Positions 17,972-27,224 of a stretch of 64,000 bases of DNA are shown in pieces. Position 1 is the stretch's first letter. Every line of letters begins with the position of its first letter. The notes below the pieces were generated by a model. That model made no database searches and was not told the DNA's origin. It was given only the letters and a program-made list of their open reading frames with translations. Made by a program: the position numbers and the translations under genes. The DNA comes from Nocardia arthritidis NBRC 100137 (GTDB taxonomy: Bacteria > Actinomycetota > Actinomycetes > Mycobacteriales > Mycobacteriaceae): NCBI RefSeq assembly GCF_001612765.1, contig NZ_BDBB01000002.1, forward strand, positions 186,001 through 250,000. The letters run 5' to 3'.

Positions 17972-18529
17972 GGCAGGAACCACTTCGCGCGTGATGGCGT
18001 GCACGAAATCGGGGAGATCCCCGGGGTTGCGCGAGGTGAGCAGCGTCCACCCGTCCTCGGTAGAGCGCACCGCCGCTTCGTCGACCCAATCGCCGCCCGC
18101 GTTGACGATGTCGGCGCGAAGCGAGAAGTACGAGGTCAGCGTCTTACCCGGCACCAGCTCGGCGTTCACCAGCAGCCAGGGGCCGTGACAGATCGCGGCG
18201 ATCGGCTTGCCCGCGCCCGCGAACTCCTTGGCCAATTCGATCGCCCGGTCGGTAACCCGCAACTTGTCCGCGTTCACCGTGCCGCCGGGCACGACGAGCA
18301 CGTCGAAATCGTCCACCGAGACCTCGTGCAGCGACGCATCCGGTTGCACGACGGCATCTTTCTGCGTGTCGTGCCGATACGTCTGCACCTCTTCCCGCTT
18401 CGGCGCCGCATGGGTGACCCGCGCGCCGCGCTTGCGCAGTTCGTCGCGCGGCACCAACAGCTCGTCCCGCTCCACCCCAGTGTTGGACGTGATGATCAGC
18501 ACGCGCGTTCCATCCAACTGATCGGTCAT
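17963..18529 (-). CDS. DJ-1/PfpI family protein (protease I type)
   Basis: A 188-residue PfpI/YhbO-type protein. The nucleophile is Cys114 in AAICHGPW, an early acidic residue lies in GVERDEL, and LVVPGGTVNAD is the usual glycine-rich loop. Family members have been described as intracellular peptidases, deglycases or general stress proteins; this sequence does not decide between them. The ATG at 18529 follows AGGAGA. The gene is convergent with the TetR gene, overlapping it by 9 bp. Confidence 0.9.
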   Translation of the reverse strand: MTDQLDGTRVLIITSNTGVERDELLVPRDELRKRGARVTHAAPKREEVQTYRHDTQKDAVVQPDASLHEVSVDDFDVLVVPGGTVNADKLRVTDRAIELAKEFAGAGKPIAAICHGPWLLVNAELVPGKTLTSYFSLRADIVNAGGDWVDEAAVRSTEDGWTLLTSRNPGDLPDFVHAITREVVPASR

Positions 18530-18616
18530 GAGCGACTCTCCTTTCGCCTCGGGTTGCTCCTCTTTCCGGCATGCCGCGCGAAGGCCGGGCTAAACCTCGC
18601 CGGAGGCGCGGTCCGC

Positions 18617-19249
18617 CTAGCCTTCCGGCGGCAACAGCGTGCTGGAGAGATGCTCCTGCGCCAGCCTGCGCAGCGCGGCGAGCAGAGTGTCGCCCAGAAT
18701 CGTTCCGACGATAGCGGTTTCGGTCATCTGTTCCAGGCCGGGTTGGTTGCGGACCAGGGCGATGTCGGTGGCGGCGATGGCTTCGCCGGCGCCCGCGTAG
18801 TCGTCCATCGCGGCGACCACGTCGTCGTGGCCGAGCAGACGCAGGGCGGCGCAGACGTCCACGAGGGTGCTGCGCGCCGGGCTGTCGTCGTGGATCCGCC
18901 AGCCGCGCCGATCCAGCAGTGCCGCGACGTCCTGCGCGGCGGCCTCCCGCTGCTCGTCACCCACCTGCGACCTCCGCCCGCCCAGCGCATATTGCACATG
19001 GCCGAGCGACTCCCGCGCCGACAGGCTGCCGCTGTCGAGCGCCGCGAGAAGTTCCTTCGCCGCTTCGATGGACACACCGCCGATGTCGACCAGCGCCCGG
19101 ATCAGTCGCAGCCTGCTGACGTGGGCATCGCTGTATTCGGCCTGATTGCGATGGGTTCGCACACCGGAGGGCAACAGCCCCTCGCGCACGTAGTACTTGA
19201 TCGTCGCGGAGGGGACGCCGCTGACGCGGCTGAGTTCGGCGATCCGCAT
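18617..19249 (-). CDS. MerR family transcriptional regulator
   Basis: A 210-residue MerR protein. The N-terminal winged HTH (MRIAELSRVSGVPSATIKYYVREGLLP) is complete, and a dimerisation helix follows at about residues 80-120. The C-terminal part is a helical effector domain without the clustered cysteines of metal-sensing members, so a small organic ligand is more likely. It is divergent from a three-gene membrane operon whose promoter carries a dyad in an 18-bp spacer. It probably activates that operon and controls itself. Confidence 0.92.
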   Translation of the reverse strand: MRIAELSRVSGVPSATIKYYVREGLLPSGVRTHRNQAEYSDAHVSRLRLIRALVDIGGVSIEAAKELLAALDSGSLSARESLGHVQYALGGRRSQVGDEQREAAAQDVAALLDRRGWRIHDDSPARSTLVDVCAALRLLGHDDVVAAMDDYAGAGEAIAATDIALVRNQPGLEQMTETAIVGTILGDTLLAALRRLAQEHLSSTLLPPEG

Positions 19250-19275
19250 CGGACTCCTCGGACTGGTTCGGCTGC

Positions 19276-19305
19276 TTGACAGTAGATAGTACAGCTATCC
19301 ATAAT
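19276..19305 (+). promoter_or_regulatory. MerR-type promoter with dyad in the spacer
   Basis: TTGACA (19276-19281) and CATAAT (19300-19305) are separated by 18 bp. GATAG-tacag-CTATC (19285-19299) occupies the spacer. An operator dyad inside an over-long spacer is the hallmark of MerR-activated promoters. Transcription would run into the three membrane-protein genes. Confidence 0.75.
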
Positions 19306-19312
19306 CATTACT

Positions 19313-19327
19313 GATAGTGCAACTATC
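19313..19327. promoter_or_regulatory. Second GATAG-N5-CTATC dyad
   Basis: GATAG-tgcaa-CTATC repeats the spacer operator 28 bp further right, near the expected transcript start. It may bind the same MerR protein, either for autoregulation or for down-tuning. Confidence 0.6.
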
Positions 19328-19359
19328 GATAGTCTGAGTTCCGGAAAGGCCGACCTGTC

Positions 19360-20322
19360 GTGACCGCCCCCTTCCCGCGTTTCCCCGCACTCTCCTGGCA
19401 TCGGCCGCTGATGCTGCTCGCCGTGGCGATGGCGCTGCTGGTCGCCTGGTCGATCGGGGGGATGATCGTCGACGACCGCACCCTGACCGGGCTGCCGATC
19501 TGGGCCAAGTCCGCCAAGTTCGCCCTTTCGGTGCTGATCTACGCCGTGACCTGGGCGTGGTTGCTCGCCCAGCTCACTCGATGGCGGCGCATCGCCTGGT
19601 GGGCGGGGACGGTGGCGGCGCTCGGCCTGGCGGTGGAACTGATCGTCATCACCACCCAGATCGTGCGGGGGACGACCAGCCACTTCAATTTCACGACGCC
19701 GTTGAACGCGGCGCTGTGGGAGGTCATGGGGTCGTCCATCGTGGCGGTCTGGTTCGCCACCCTCATCGCGTCGGCAGCGTTGTTCACCGACCCGGCGACC
19801 GACCCGGCCCGCAACGCGGCGATCCGGTACGGTGCCGCGCTCTCGCTCGCGGGCGCCGCACTGGGGATGCTGATGGTGAGGGCAACGCCCGAGCAGCGGG
19901 CGGCGGGCGGTTCGATCAGCGGCGCCCATACCGTGGGGCTTGCCGACGGCGGCCCCGGACTGCCCCTGCTCGGCTGGAGCACGGTGGGCGGCGATCTGCG
20001 TGTCCCGCATTTTCTCGGAATGCACGCCTTGCAGGTGATTCCGCTGGTGCTGCTCGCCCTCGAATACGGATCGCGGCGGATCCCGGCCTTGCGCTCCGCG
20101 CAGACCAGGCGAACGCTCGTCGTGACCGCCGCGGCGACCTACGCGGCGCTGCTCACGGTGCTGACCTGGCAGGCGCTGCGCGGGCAGTCGGTGGTCCACC
20201 CCGACGCGGCCACCCTGGCGGCTTTCGCTGCGACCACTCTCGGCGCGATGGCGTTCACGGCCACCGCGCTGCGACCGAAACACCTTGCGGCGCAGCAATT
20301 CCCGGCAGGTGCGAACCGATGA
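19360..20322 (+). CDS. Polytopic membrane protein, unknown function
   Basis: A 320-residue integral membrane protein with about eight hydrophobic segments, the first at residues 16-36, and short charged loops. No transporter, channel or enzyme motif is recognisable. Start is GTG 19360 after GGAAAGG, 55 bp beyond the CATAAT box. Its stop overlaps the next gene's ATG by ATGA, so it is the first member of a coupled three-gene membrane operon under the divergent MerR regulator. A role in envelope or lipid stress is a guess from context only. Confidence 0.75.
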   Translation: MTAPFPRFPALSWHRPLMLLAVAMALLVAWSIGGMIVDDRTLTGLPIWAKSAKFALSVLIYAVTWAWLLAQLTRWRRIAWWAGTVAALGLAVELIVITTQIVRGTTSHFNFTTPLNAALWEVMGSSIVAVWFATLIASAALFTDPATDPARNAAIRYGAALSLAGAALGMLMVRATPEQRAAGGSISGAHTVGLADGGPGLPLLGWSTVGGDLRVPHFLGMHALQVIPLVLLALEYGSRRIPALRSAQTRRTLVVTAAATYAALLTVLTWQALRGQSVVHPDAATLAAFAATTLGAMAFTATALRPKHLAAQQFPAGANR

Positions 20323-20774
20323 CGGAACTGCTCTTCGACCTCACCTTCTGGTTCGCGGCGCCGTTCTGGGCACTGATGATCCTCGCGCCGACATGGCGCA
20401 GGACCGCCGCGCTCGTCGCCTCGCCGCTCATCTGCCTCCCGTCCCTGATCGTCTACGCGACACTGGTCGTGCCCGAGTTCGGCGCGTTCGCCGCGGCGCT
20501 CATCCGCCCGGAACTGGCCGGGCTGCGGGCGGTACTCGGGGCAAGTTCCGGGGCCGCGGCGGCTTGGGCGCACTTCGTGGCCTTCGACCTATTCCTCGGG
20601 CGCTGGATCTTCTCCGACAGCCGCACCCGCGGCCTGCCATCGCTGCTGATCAGCCCGCTGCTCGTGCTCACCATCCTCTTCGCGCCGCTCGGCGTCCTGC
20701 TCTACCTGCTCTACCTGCTCATCCGATCCACCACGACCCCGGCGCCCGGCCGGACCGTCCCCATGGAGGCATGA
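20319..20774 (+). CDS. ABA4-like family membrane protein (DUF4281)
   Basis: A 151-residue membrane protein with four hydrophobic helices. LTFWFAAPFWALMILAPTW and AHFVAFDLFLGRWIF match the ABA4-like family (DUF4281), named after a plant protein needed for neoxanthin synthesis. Bacterial members have no established biochemical role. It is coupled by a 4-bp overlap to the upstream membrane gene and by another ATGA to the next gene. The family call is fairly secure; function is open. Confidence 0.8.
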   Translation: MTELLFDLTFWFAAPFWALMILAPTWRRTAALVASPLICLPSLIVYATLVVPEFGAFAAALIRPELAGLRAVLGASSGAAAAWAHFVAFDLFLGRWIFSDSRTRGLPSLLISPLLVLTILFAPLGVLLYLLYLLIRSTTTPAPGRTVPMEA

Positions 20775-21313
20775 TGGAAACCCTCATCGTTCTGCTGACC
20801 ACCCTGCTCGCGCTGCGCACGGCGGGCGCCCTCGGCGCGCGCGCGTTCGCCGCCTGGCCCACCTGCGCCGCCTACGCCCTCGGCGTGATGCTGATCATGA
20901 CCGGCACAACGCATTTCCTGCCGGAGGCGTTCGCGAACTCCCCCGTTCCCACCCACGCCGATCTGCTCGCGATGGTGCCGCCGGTCGTCCCGCTCCCCGG
21001 CGCGATGGTCTATCTGACCGGCGTCCTGGAACTACTCGGCGCGGCGGGACTGTTCCGCACACGCACCCGCCGGGCCGCGGGGCTCGGGCTCACCGCCCTG
21101 TTCGTCGTGATGCTGCCCGCCAACATCTACGCAGCCGTCTCCGATATCCCGTTCAACGGCGCACCCGCGACACCGCTGTGGGCACGCATCCCGGAGCAGG
21201 CGCTGTACATCGGCGTGGCGCTGTGGGCAGCCGGTGTCCTGCGATTCACCCGACGAGGTGGTCGTGACCAGAGCCTTTCAGCAGGGAGCGTCTCGGAGCG
21301 CACGGTGGCCTGA
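20774..21313 (+). CDS. DoxX-like family membrane protein
   Basis: A 179-residue four-helix membrane protein resembling DoxX/DoxD-like proteins: GVMLIMTGTTHFLPEAF, YLTGVLELLGAAGLF and PANIYAAVSD are typical. Two ATG codons are in tandem; 20774 has better spacing to GGAGG and overlaps the preceding stop by one base. It is the third gene of the MerR-linked membrane operon. DoxX proteins are linked to redox and sulfur stress in mycobacteria, but no partner genes for that pathway are present here. Confidence 0.8.
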   Translation: METLIVLLTTLLALRTAGALGARAFAAWPTCAAYALGVMLIMTGTTHFLPEAFANSPVPTHADLLAMVPPVVPLPGAMVYLTGVLELLGAAGLFRTRTRRAAGLGLTALFVVMLPANIYAAVSDIPFNGAPATPLWARIPEQALYIGVALWAAGVLRFTRRGGRDQSLSAGSVSERTVA

Positions 21314-21458
21314 CGGATCGGAGCCATGCCCGCGCGGGACGCGAAATCGATTGACGCGTCATCGAAAAGAGTTGACCTCACGATACTTTGACGGTCAGCT
21401 CGCCGAGATGCGTTACGGCGCAATGAGTGCCGCGGCCGCAGATGGGTACAACGGAATA

Positions 21459-22409
21459 GTGAGTGCTTCGAAGTATTTGGGCGTGCTCGTCAGCGCGCTG
21501 GCGACCGCTGTCGCAGTGTCCGTCTTCGCCGTACCACCCGCCGCAGCCGAGGTGGCGCGCGCGCACGTGGTGGGGCAGATTCCGCTCGGCGGCTCGGTCT
21601 CGCAGATCGATGTCTACTCGCCCTCCATGGATCGGGTGGTCACCAATCGGGTGATTCGCGCGGCGGGGGGCGGTCCCGCGCCCACGCTGTATCTGCTCAC
21701 CGGTATCGGCGGTGGGGTCGACGGGATCTCGTGGTGGGACGACACGGATGTGCGAGAGTTCTTCGCCGACAAGCGAGTCAATGTGGTGATGCCGGTCGGG
21801 GGCGCCTTCAGCATGTACACCGACTGGCGCTCCGACGATCCGGCGGTCGGACGAAATCGGTGGCAGACCTATCTCACCCGGGAACTTCCGCCGACGCTCG
21901 ACGCCGAACTCGGGACGACCGGACGCAATGCGATCGCCGGGGTATCGATGAGCGCCGGCTCCGCGATCGACCTCGCGATCCAGGCGCCCGAGGTGTACGA
22001 CGCCGTGGCGGCCTACAGCGGGTGCCCGTGGGCCGCGGACGCCGCGGGCGCGGCGATGGTCAGCGCACAGGTCATCCGTGGCGGGGGCAACCCGGGCAAC
22101 ATGTGGGGATCGCCGGGCGACGCGCTCTGGCGGGCACACGACGCTTTCGCCAATGCGACCGCGCTGGCCGGGAAAACCATCTACTTGTCCGCCGCTTCGG
22201 GCACTCCGGGCGCGATAGATCGCGGTCTGCCCTTCCCGCCGATCGAGGCGATCGCGAGTTCCTGCACGGCGGCCTTCGCCGATCGTCTCGAGGAGCTCGG
22301 GCTACCGGCGATTCACGTCAACCGCTCGGAGGGCTCGCACACTTGGGGCCAGTTCGAGACCGACCTACACGACTCCTGGCCGCACCTGGCCCCCACACTG
22401 GGCGCATAA
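21459..22409 (+). CDS. Exported esterase, antigen-85/mycolyltransferase-like
   Basis: About 316 residues with a signal peptide (ASKYLGVLVSALATAVAVSV, ending near AAAEVA). The alpha/beta hydrolase fold has PTLYLLTGIGGG, the nucleophile elbow GVSMSAGSA (Ser), and SHTWGQFETDLHDSWPHL at the C-terminus, which resembles the Ag85 catalytic-His region. Proteins of this group transfer mycolic acids onto trehalose or arabinogalactan outside the cell; a plain esterase is possible. GTG 21459 gives a compact signal peptide; ATG 21408 or 21423 would add 17 or 12 residues. No clear ribosome site separates these choices. Confidence 0.85.
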   Translation: MSASKYLGVLVSALATAVAVSVFAVPPAAAEVARAHVVGQIPLGGSVSQIDVYSPSMDRVVTNRVIRAAGGGPAPTLYLLTGIGGGVDGISWWDDTDVREFFADKRVNVVMPVGGAFSMYTDWRSDDPAVGRNRWQTYLTRELPPTLDAELGTTGRNAIAGVSMSAGSAIDLAIQAPEVYDAVAAYSGCPWAADAAGAAMVSAQVIRGGGNPGNMWGSPGDALWRAHDAFANATALAGKTIYLSAASGTPGAIDRGLPFPPIEAIASSCTAAFADRLEELGLPAIHVNRSEGSHTWGQFETDLHDSWPHLAPTLGA

Positions 22410-22546
22410 GGGTTCTTTCAAGCCGTCGAGCGCTCCCCCTGCTACCCGCAGGGCGGAGCCCCGACGACCCCGTCTTGCCGGACAGCACGCGAGGCCGAAC
22501 CCCGTCAGGCCCCAGATCCGAGGGCGGGCACCGTTGTTCGACAGCG

Positions 22547-24022
22547 TTATTCGCGGCGGTCTCGATGCCCGCCATCGAGCTTTCCGGCGTCCGATGGCCG
22601 ACGCGGACGAGAGCTGCGCACTCGTACCGCCAGAACCATCACCAGACCGCAGGTGACGAGAAGCGCTGCGACGGCGAAGGTCCACTGCGCACCACGTGCC
22701 ACCTGCTCCGGTGCGGCGACGGTGACATCGCTCGCGCCGACCGCGAAGGTGAAGACCGCTCCCATGACCGAGGCTCCGGTGATGAGGCCCAGGTTGCGGG
22801 AAAGGTTCAGCATGCCCGACACCAGCCCGCGCTGGTGCGGTGCGACGTCGTTCATGACCATCGTGTTGTTGGCCGCCTGGAACAGTGCGTAGCCGCAGGT
22901 CGTGATCATCAGCGGCAGCACGTATCCGATGACACCGGCGGTGGTGGGCAGCATCGCGAGCGAGGTCGTGCCGCCGATCACGGCGCCGAGCCCGACCACC
23001 ACCATCGGCCCGGCGCCGAAGCGATCGGTGGCGCGCCCCGCGGGCACACCAGTTAGGGCGGACACCGCCGGACCCGCCGACATCACCAACCCGACAACGG
23101 CGGGCGCGAGATGCAGGGCACGGGCGAGATGGAAGGGGCCCACGACAAGGGTGGTCATGACGACTGTCGAGACCAAGGCGCTCGTCGCCAGACCGGCGGC
23201 GAGGACAGGGTCGCGGAACATGCCGAAGGTGAGCAGCGGGGCCTCCACCCGGCGCTCGGCCACGACGAACAGACCGAGACACACCGCGCACGCGCCGAGC
23301 AACCCGATACCGAGCGGGCCGAACCTCCCCTCGATCGTCATGGCCGCGGCGTAAGCGCCCAAAGTGAGAGCCAGCAACAACGTGCCCAGGACGTCGAAAC
23401 GCGACCGCCCGGGTTTCTTCTCCGGCGCGGACGCGGGCAGCGCGCGCATCGACAGGACGATCGTGAGCAGCCCGAGCGGCACGATGACCAGGAAGATGGC
23501 GCGCCAGCCGAACGCGGCGACGAGGACTCCGCCGAGCGAGGGACCCAGCGCGGTGCCCACCGCCGACATCGTCCCGAGCAGACCCATGGCGCTGCCGGTG
23601 CGGTCCTTCGGGACGGTTTCGCCGACGAGGGCCATCGTCAGCGCCATCATGGACGCGGCGCCGGCTCCTTGCAGCGCCCGAGCGGCGACCAGGACGGCCG
23701 GATTCGGGGCGAGACCGCACAGCAGCGTCGCGCCGGTGAAGACGCCGATGCCGACGAGCAGCAGCCGTCGTCTACCTGTGATGTCACCGAGCCTGCCCGC
23801 GCCGACGATCAGCGACGTGGTGGCCAGCAGATAGGCGATCACCACCCACTGCACCTGGTGGAAGGAAGCGCCGAACGCCACCGCCATGGTGGGCAGCGCG
23901 ACATTGGCGATGCTGATACTCAGCGACGGCAGCAGCATCGACAGCGAAAGCGCGAGCAGCGGCCGGGCCGAGGGTGCAGGGTGAACGGGCGATGTCCGCA
24001 CGAGTGGTTGAGCTGGTTTCAC
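22547..24022 (-). CDS. MFS drug exporter, DHA2 (EmrB/QacA) type
   Basis: A 491-residue 14-helix MFS transporter. GRLGDITGRRRLLLVG is motif A, and QVQWVVIAYLL plus LSISIANVALPTM are the DHA2 helix-1/2 signatures. It is predicted to export hydrophobic drugs or toxic metabolites by proton antiport. Start is GTG 24022, 8 bp after AGAGG; an upstream ATG would add 36 residues of unlikely sequence. It is divergent from a LysR regulator. GCACAA and TTGTGC arms (24090-24113) between them form a plausible LysR site. Confidence 0.9.
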   Translation of the reverse strand: MKPAQPLVRTSPVHPAPSARPLLALSLSMLLPSLSISIANVALPTMAVAFGASFHQVQWVVIAYLLATTSLIVGAGRLGDITGRRRLLLVGIGVFTGATLLCGLAPNPAVLVAARALQGAGAASMMALTMALVGETVPKDRTGSAMGLLGTMSAVGTALGPSLGGVLVAAFGWRAIFLVIVPLGLLTIVLSMRALPASAPEKKPGRSRFDVLGTLLLALTLGAYAAAMTIEGRFGPLGIGLLGACAVCLGLFVVAERRVEAPLLTFGMFRDPVLAAGLATSALVSTVVMTTLVVGPFHLARALHLAPAVVGLVMSAGPAVSALTGVPAGRATDRFGAGPMVVVGLGAVIGGTTSLAMLPTTAGVIGYVLPLMITTCGYALFQAANNTMVMNDVAPHQRGLVSGMLNLSRNLGLITGASVMGAVFTFAVGASDVTVAAPEQVARGAQWTFAVAALLVTCGLVMVLAVRVRSSRPRRPSDAGKLDGGHRDRRE

Positions 24023-24089
24023 GACGCTGACCTCTTCGATCGGGGGTGTCTCCCTGGACGCTAGGTCCCGCCCCCACCTGGCGGAAGGC

Positions 24090-24113
24090 GCACAAATGGA
24101 AAGCCGATTGTGC
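24090..24113. promoter_or_regulatory. Candidate LysR site between exporter and regulator
   Basis: GCACAA (24090-24095) and TTGTGC (24108-24113) form perfect 6-bp arms with a 12-bp spacer, similar to the T-N11-A layout of LysR sites. It lies 44 bp upstream of the LysR start and 68 bp from the exporter start. Confidence 0.4.
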
Positions 24114-24156
24114 ACCGAACGCCATGTCACGAACGAGCTTGTGCGATCGTGTGCGC

Positions 24157-25095
24157 ATGGCTCGGCCCGATCTGAACTTGCTGATCACTCTGGATGTCCT
24201 GCTCGAGGAGGGCAGCGTCACCCGGGCGGGCGAACGGCTCGCGCTCAGCCCGTCGGCGATGAGCCGCCAGCTCGCGCGGTTGCGCCGGGCCACCGGTGAC
24301 CCGCTGCTCGTGCGGGCGGGCCGCGGGCTGACGCCCACACCGCGCGCGGTGGAACTGCGCGACCGCGTACGCGACCTGGTCCGGGAGGCCGAAGCGGTGT
24401 TGCGGCCGGCCGGCACGCTGGACCTGGCCGGGCTGGCCAGGACCTTCACGGTGCGCAGCAGCGACGGTTTCGTGGAGCGGTTCGGCCCCGAATTGGTCGC
24501 CGAGGTCGGCCGCGCCGCGCCGGGCGTGCGGCTGCGCTTCGTGCAGAAGACGAAGAAGGACACCGGTCCCTTGCGCGATGGCGGCGTCGACTTGGAGGTC
24601 GGCGTGATCGAGCGCGCGCTGCCTCCGGACATCGCGAGCACGTTCCTGTTCGCCGACCGGTTCATCGGGGTGGTGCGCAGCGAGCATCCGCTGCGGGCCG
24701 GGATGATCACGACGGCCCGCTATGCCTCCGCGCGGCACGTGCACGTCTCACGGCGCGGACTGGACGAGGGATTGGTCGACGAGGCTTTGCACCCCACCGG
24801 ACACCGGCGGGAGGTCGTGACGGTCGTGGACGGCTTCGGCGCCGCCTTGGCGCTGGCGAGATCCTCGGATCTGGTCGCGACGGTTCCGGAGCGCCACACC
24901 ACGGTCCTGCGGCGTGGGATGCGCTCTTTCACCCTGCCCTTCCGCGCTCCCGAGGTGACGGTGTCGTTGCTATGGCACGTCCGGTTCGAGGCGGACGCGG
25001 CGCACCGATGGCTGCGCGACCGTGTGCTCGAGGTGTGCCGACGACCGGACGGCACGGGAGCGGAGAACGCAGTGCGCGAGGAATCCTCGTCCTGA
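24157..25095 (+). CDS. LysR family transcriptional regulator
   Basis: A 312-residue LysR protein. The HTH (about residues 18-37) reads GSVTRAGERLALSPSAMSRQ, and the C-terminal two-lobed ligand domain follows. ATG 24157 is chosen; a GTG two codons upstream is possible. Its divergent position from the DHA2 exporter suggests that it controls export of the compound it senses. It is convergent with the ADP-ribosylglycohydrolase gene, 6 bp between stops. Confidence 0.9.
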   Translation: MARPDLNLLITLDVLLEEGSVTRAGERLALSPSAMSRQLARLRRATGDPLLVRAGRGLTPTPRAVELRDRVRDLVREAEAVLRPAGTLDLAGLARTFTVRSSDGFVERFGPELVAEVGRAAPGVRLRFVQKTKKDTGPLRDGGVDLEVGVIERALPPDIASTFLFADRFIGVVRSEHPLRAGMITTARYASARHVHVSRRGLDEGLVDEALHPTGHRREVVTVVDGFGAALALARSSDLVATVPERHTTVLRRGMRSFTLPFRAPEVTVSLLWHVRFEADAAHRWLRDRVLEVCRRPDGTGAENAVREESSS

Positions 25096-25101
25096 TCGTC
25101 G

Positions 25102-26217
25102 TCACAGACCTTCGTCGCGGGGGTATCGCGGGGCGAGCGCGGCCCGGTCGCCGAGACCGAAGTTCATGACGAGATCGTCGGCGACCCGGACCAGTACATC
25201 GCGCCCCTCGACCGCGGCCGCCCACTCCATCGGCAGTCCCGAGACGCCGTGCACGGCGCCGATCAGATTGCCCGCCACAGCACCGGTGGAATCGGAATCG
25301 CCGGAGTGGTTCACCGACAGCAGCAGCGCCGCGCGCACATCGCCGGTCCTGGCCGCGTGCAGAGCGCAATAGACCGCGATGGCCAGGCACTCCTCCGCGA
25401 CCCACCCCTCACCGACCTGCTCCACCTGTTCGGCGGAGACCGCCCCCTCGGACAACTCGACCGCCCGGGACAGTGCTTCCACGGTTTCCGCGCTCGCGGG
25501 ATGGGCCCGAAGCTGATCGACCGTCTCGCGCACCGCGATCGGCAACTCGATACCGGTCACCACGCGATCGATCAGTCCAGCGAACGCGCCCGCGGCCAGA
25601 TATCCGGTGGGATGTCCGTGGGTCAGCTGCGCGGCCCGTGCCGCTGTGGTGAACGCCTGGTCCGGCCCCACACCGGCCAGCCCGAACGGCGCGGACCGCA
25701 TCACCGTGCCACAGCCTTTCGAATGCGCGTTCACCGGACCGGGTTCGCCCAGCGGCGCTGGCGCGAGGTATCCCCGCGCTTGCTGGTTCAGACCGGACAT
25801 ACACGCGTTCCCCGGGGCGCGCGTCGCGTACAGGAAGGGCAGACTCGCCAGCCACCCGTCGACGTGCGGCGCGGGCTCCTCTTGACGCTGGGTCTGCAAC
25901 CAGCGCAGATACGCTCGGCGCAGCGCGGGCACCGGATCGGCGCCCGGCTGCGACCGCAGCAATCCCTCCGCGGTGAACAGCGTCATCTGGGTGTCGTCGG
26001 TGATCTGCTGCGGTGCGTCCACGGCGTGCTGCGGCAGGAAGCCCGTCACCCCGTCGTCGCCGTAGCGCTGCCGAATCTGCTCCAGCCGCAGGAATTCGAT
26101 GGGCCACCCCAGCGCGTCCCCCACCGCTCCGCCCAGCAGAGAACCGCGGACCCGATCGAAGATCATCGGCGCCCGGAAGGCGCGGACGGCAGGGACGCGC
26201 TGGTTGAAGAGCGGCAT
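25102..26217 (-). CDS. ADP-ribosylglycohydrolase family protein
   Basis: A 371-residue member of the ADP-ribosylglycohydrolase (DraG/ARH) family. GGAVGDALG, ITDDTQM and GDSDSTGAVAGN carry the Asp/Thr residues that bind the two Mg ions, all intact. It would remove ADP-ribose from proteins, nucleic acids or small molecules. No DraT-type transferase or nitrogenase gene is near, so the target is unknown. ATG 26217 is used; ATG 26166 (MIFDRVRGSLLGG) is an equally reasonable shorter start that begins at the domain. Confidence 0.88.
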   Translation of the reverse strand: MPLFNQRVPAVRAFRAPMIFDRVRGSLLGGAVGDALGWPIEFLRLEQIRQRYGDDGVTGFLPQHAVDAPQQITDDTQMTLFTAEGLLRSQPGADPVPALRRAYLRWLQTQRQEEPAPHVDGWLASLPFLYATRAPGNACMSGLNQQARGYLAPAPLGEPGPVNAHSKGCGTVMRSAPFGLAGVGPDQAFTTAARAAQLTHGHPTGYLAAGAFAGLIDRVVTGIELPIAVRETVDQLRAHPASAETVEALSRAVELSEGAVSAEQVEQVGEGWVAEECLAIAVYCALHAARTGDVRAALLLSVNHSGDSDSTGAVAGNLIGAVHGVSGLPMEWAAAVEGRDVLVRVADDLVMNFGLGDRAALAPRYPRDEGL

Positions 26218-26329
26218 CCGCGACCGGCGTCCGCGAAGCTCGCGCGCTTCCCCGAGAATCGCTCGGCCGCAACGACATCCAGTCCTGACGGCACGGAACT
26301 CGGCCTTTCGGTCGGCGTGTTGTCGCCGA

Positions 26330-27199
26330 TCAAGCGCTCACCGAATCCGCGCGACGTGCCGCGAAGATCCGCCGACCGAGCACGCCTTGACGGGGCGCGA
26401 ACAGGTACACGGCCGTGAAGGACAGTCCTTGGACCACCACGACCATCCCGCCGGGAGCCGTGTCCAGGTGGTAGCTCAGGTACAGACCCGCCACCGCGCA
26501 GGTCACCGAGACGGTGGGGGCGATGATCAGCATCCGGCCGAAGCGGTCGGTGAGCAGGTACGCCGTCGCGCCCGGGATGATGAGCATGGCGACCACGAGG
26601 ACCACGCCGACCGCTTGCAGGGCGACCACGGCGGTGAGGGCCAGCAGGCCGAGCAGTGCCGTGCCGAGCAGCCGGGGATTGAGGCCGATGGCGTGCGCGT
26701 GCGTGGGGTCGAAGGCGTACAGGGTGAAGTCACGACGTTTCAGGACGAGCGCGGCGAGGGTGATCGCGGCCAGGATCACCACCTGGATCAGCTCGGCGCG
26801 GCTCACACCCAGCAGGTTGCCGAACACGATGTGGTTCAGGTCGGTCTGGCTCGGCGTCACCGAGACGAGCACCAAACCGAACGCGAACAGCGTCGTGAAG
26901 ACGATGCCGATGGCGGCGTCCTCCTTGATCCGGCTGGTGTCGCGCACCACGCCGATCAACGCCACCGCCAGGAACCCGAACACGATCGCGCCCACCGCGA
27001 ACGGCAGCCCGAGGATGTAGGCCAGCACCACGCCGGGCAGCACGGCGTGCGAGACGGCGTCCCCCATCAGCGACCACCCGATCAGCACCAGCCAGCAGGA
27101 CAGCACCGCGCACACCAGCGCCGCGGTCACGGTGGTGGCAAGCGCGCGCACCATGAACTCGTAACGCAAGGGGTCGATGAAGATTTCGGTGAAGCTCAT
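26330..27199 (-). CDS. Metal ABC transporter permease (ZnuB/MntB family)
   Basis: A 289-residue permease of the ABC-3 family with eight to nine membrane helices. LIGWSLMGDAVSHAVLPGVV is the conserved cytoplasmic region, and GLNPRLLGTALLGLLAL follows. It forms the channel for Mn, Zn or Fe import with the ATPase and binding protein encoded just upstream. Start ATG 27199 follows GGGACGGA. The gap to the ATPase stop is 25 bp. Confidence 0.92.
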   Translation of the reverse strand: MSFTEIFIDPLRYEFMVRALATTVTAALVCAVLSCWLVLIGWSLMGDAVSHAVLPGVVLAYILGLPFAVGAIVFGFLAVALIGVVRDTSRIKEDAAIGIVFTTLFAFGLVLVSVTPSQTDLNHIVFGNLLGVSRAELIQVVILAAITLAALVLKRRDFTLYAFDPTHAHAIGLNPRLLGTALLGLLALTAVVALQAVGVVLVVAMLIIPGATAYLLTDRFGRMLIIAPTVSVTCAVAGLYLSYHLDTAPGGMVVVVQGLSFTAVYLFAPRQGVLGRRIFAARRADSVSA

Positions 27200-27224
27200 G
27201 CGTCCGTCCCACACTCGGCCGGGC

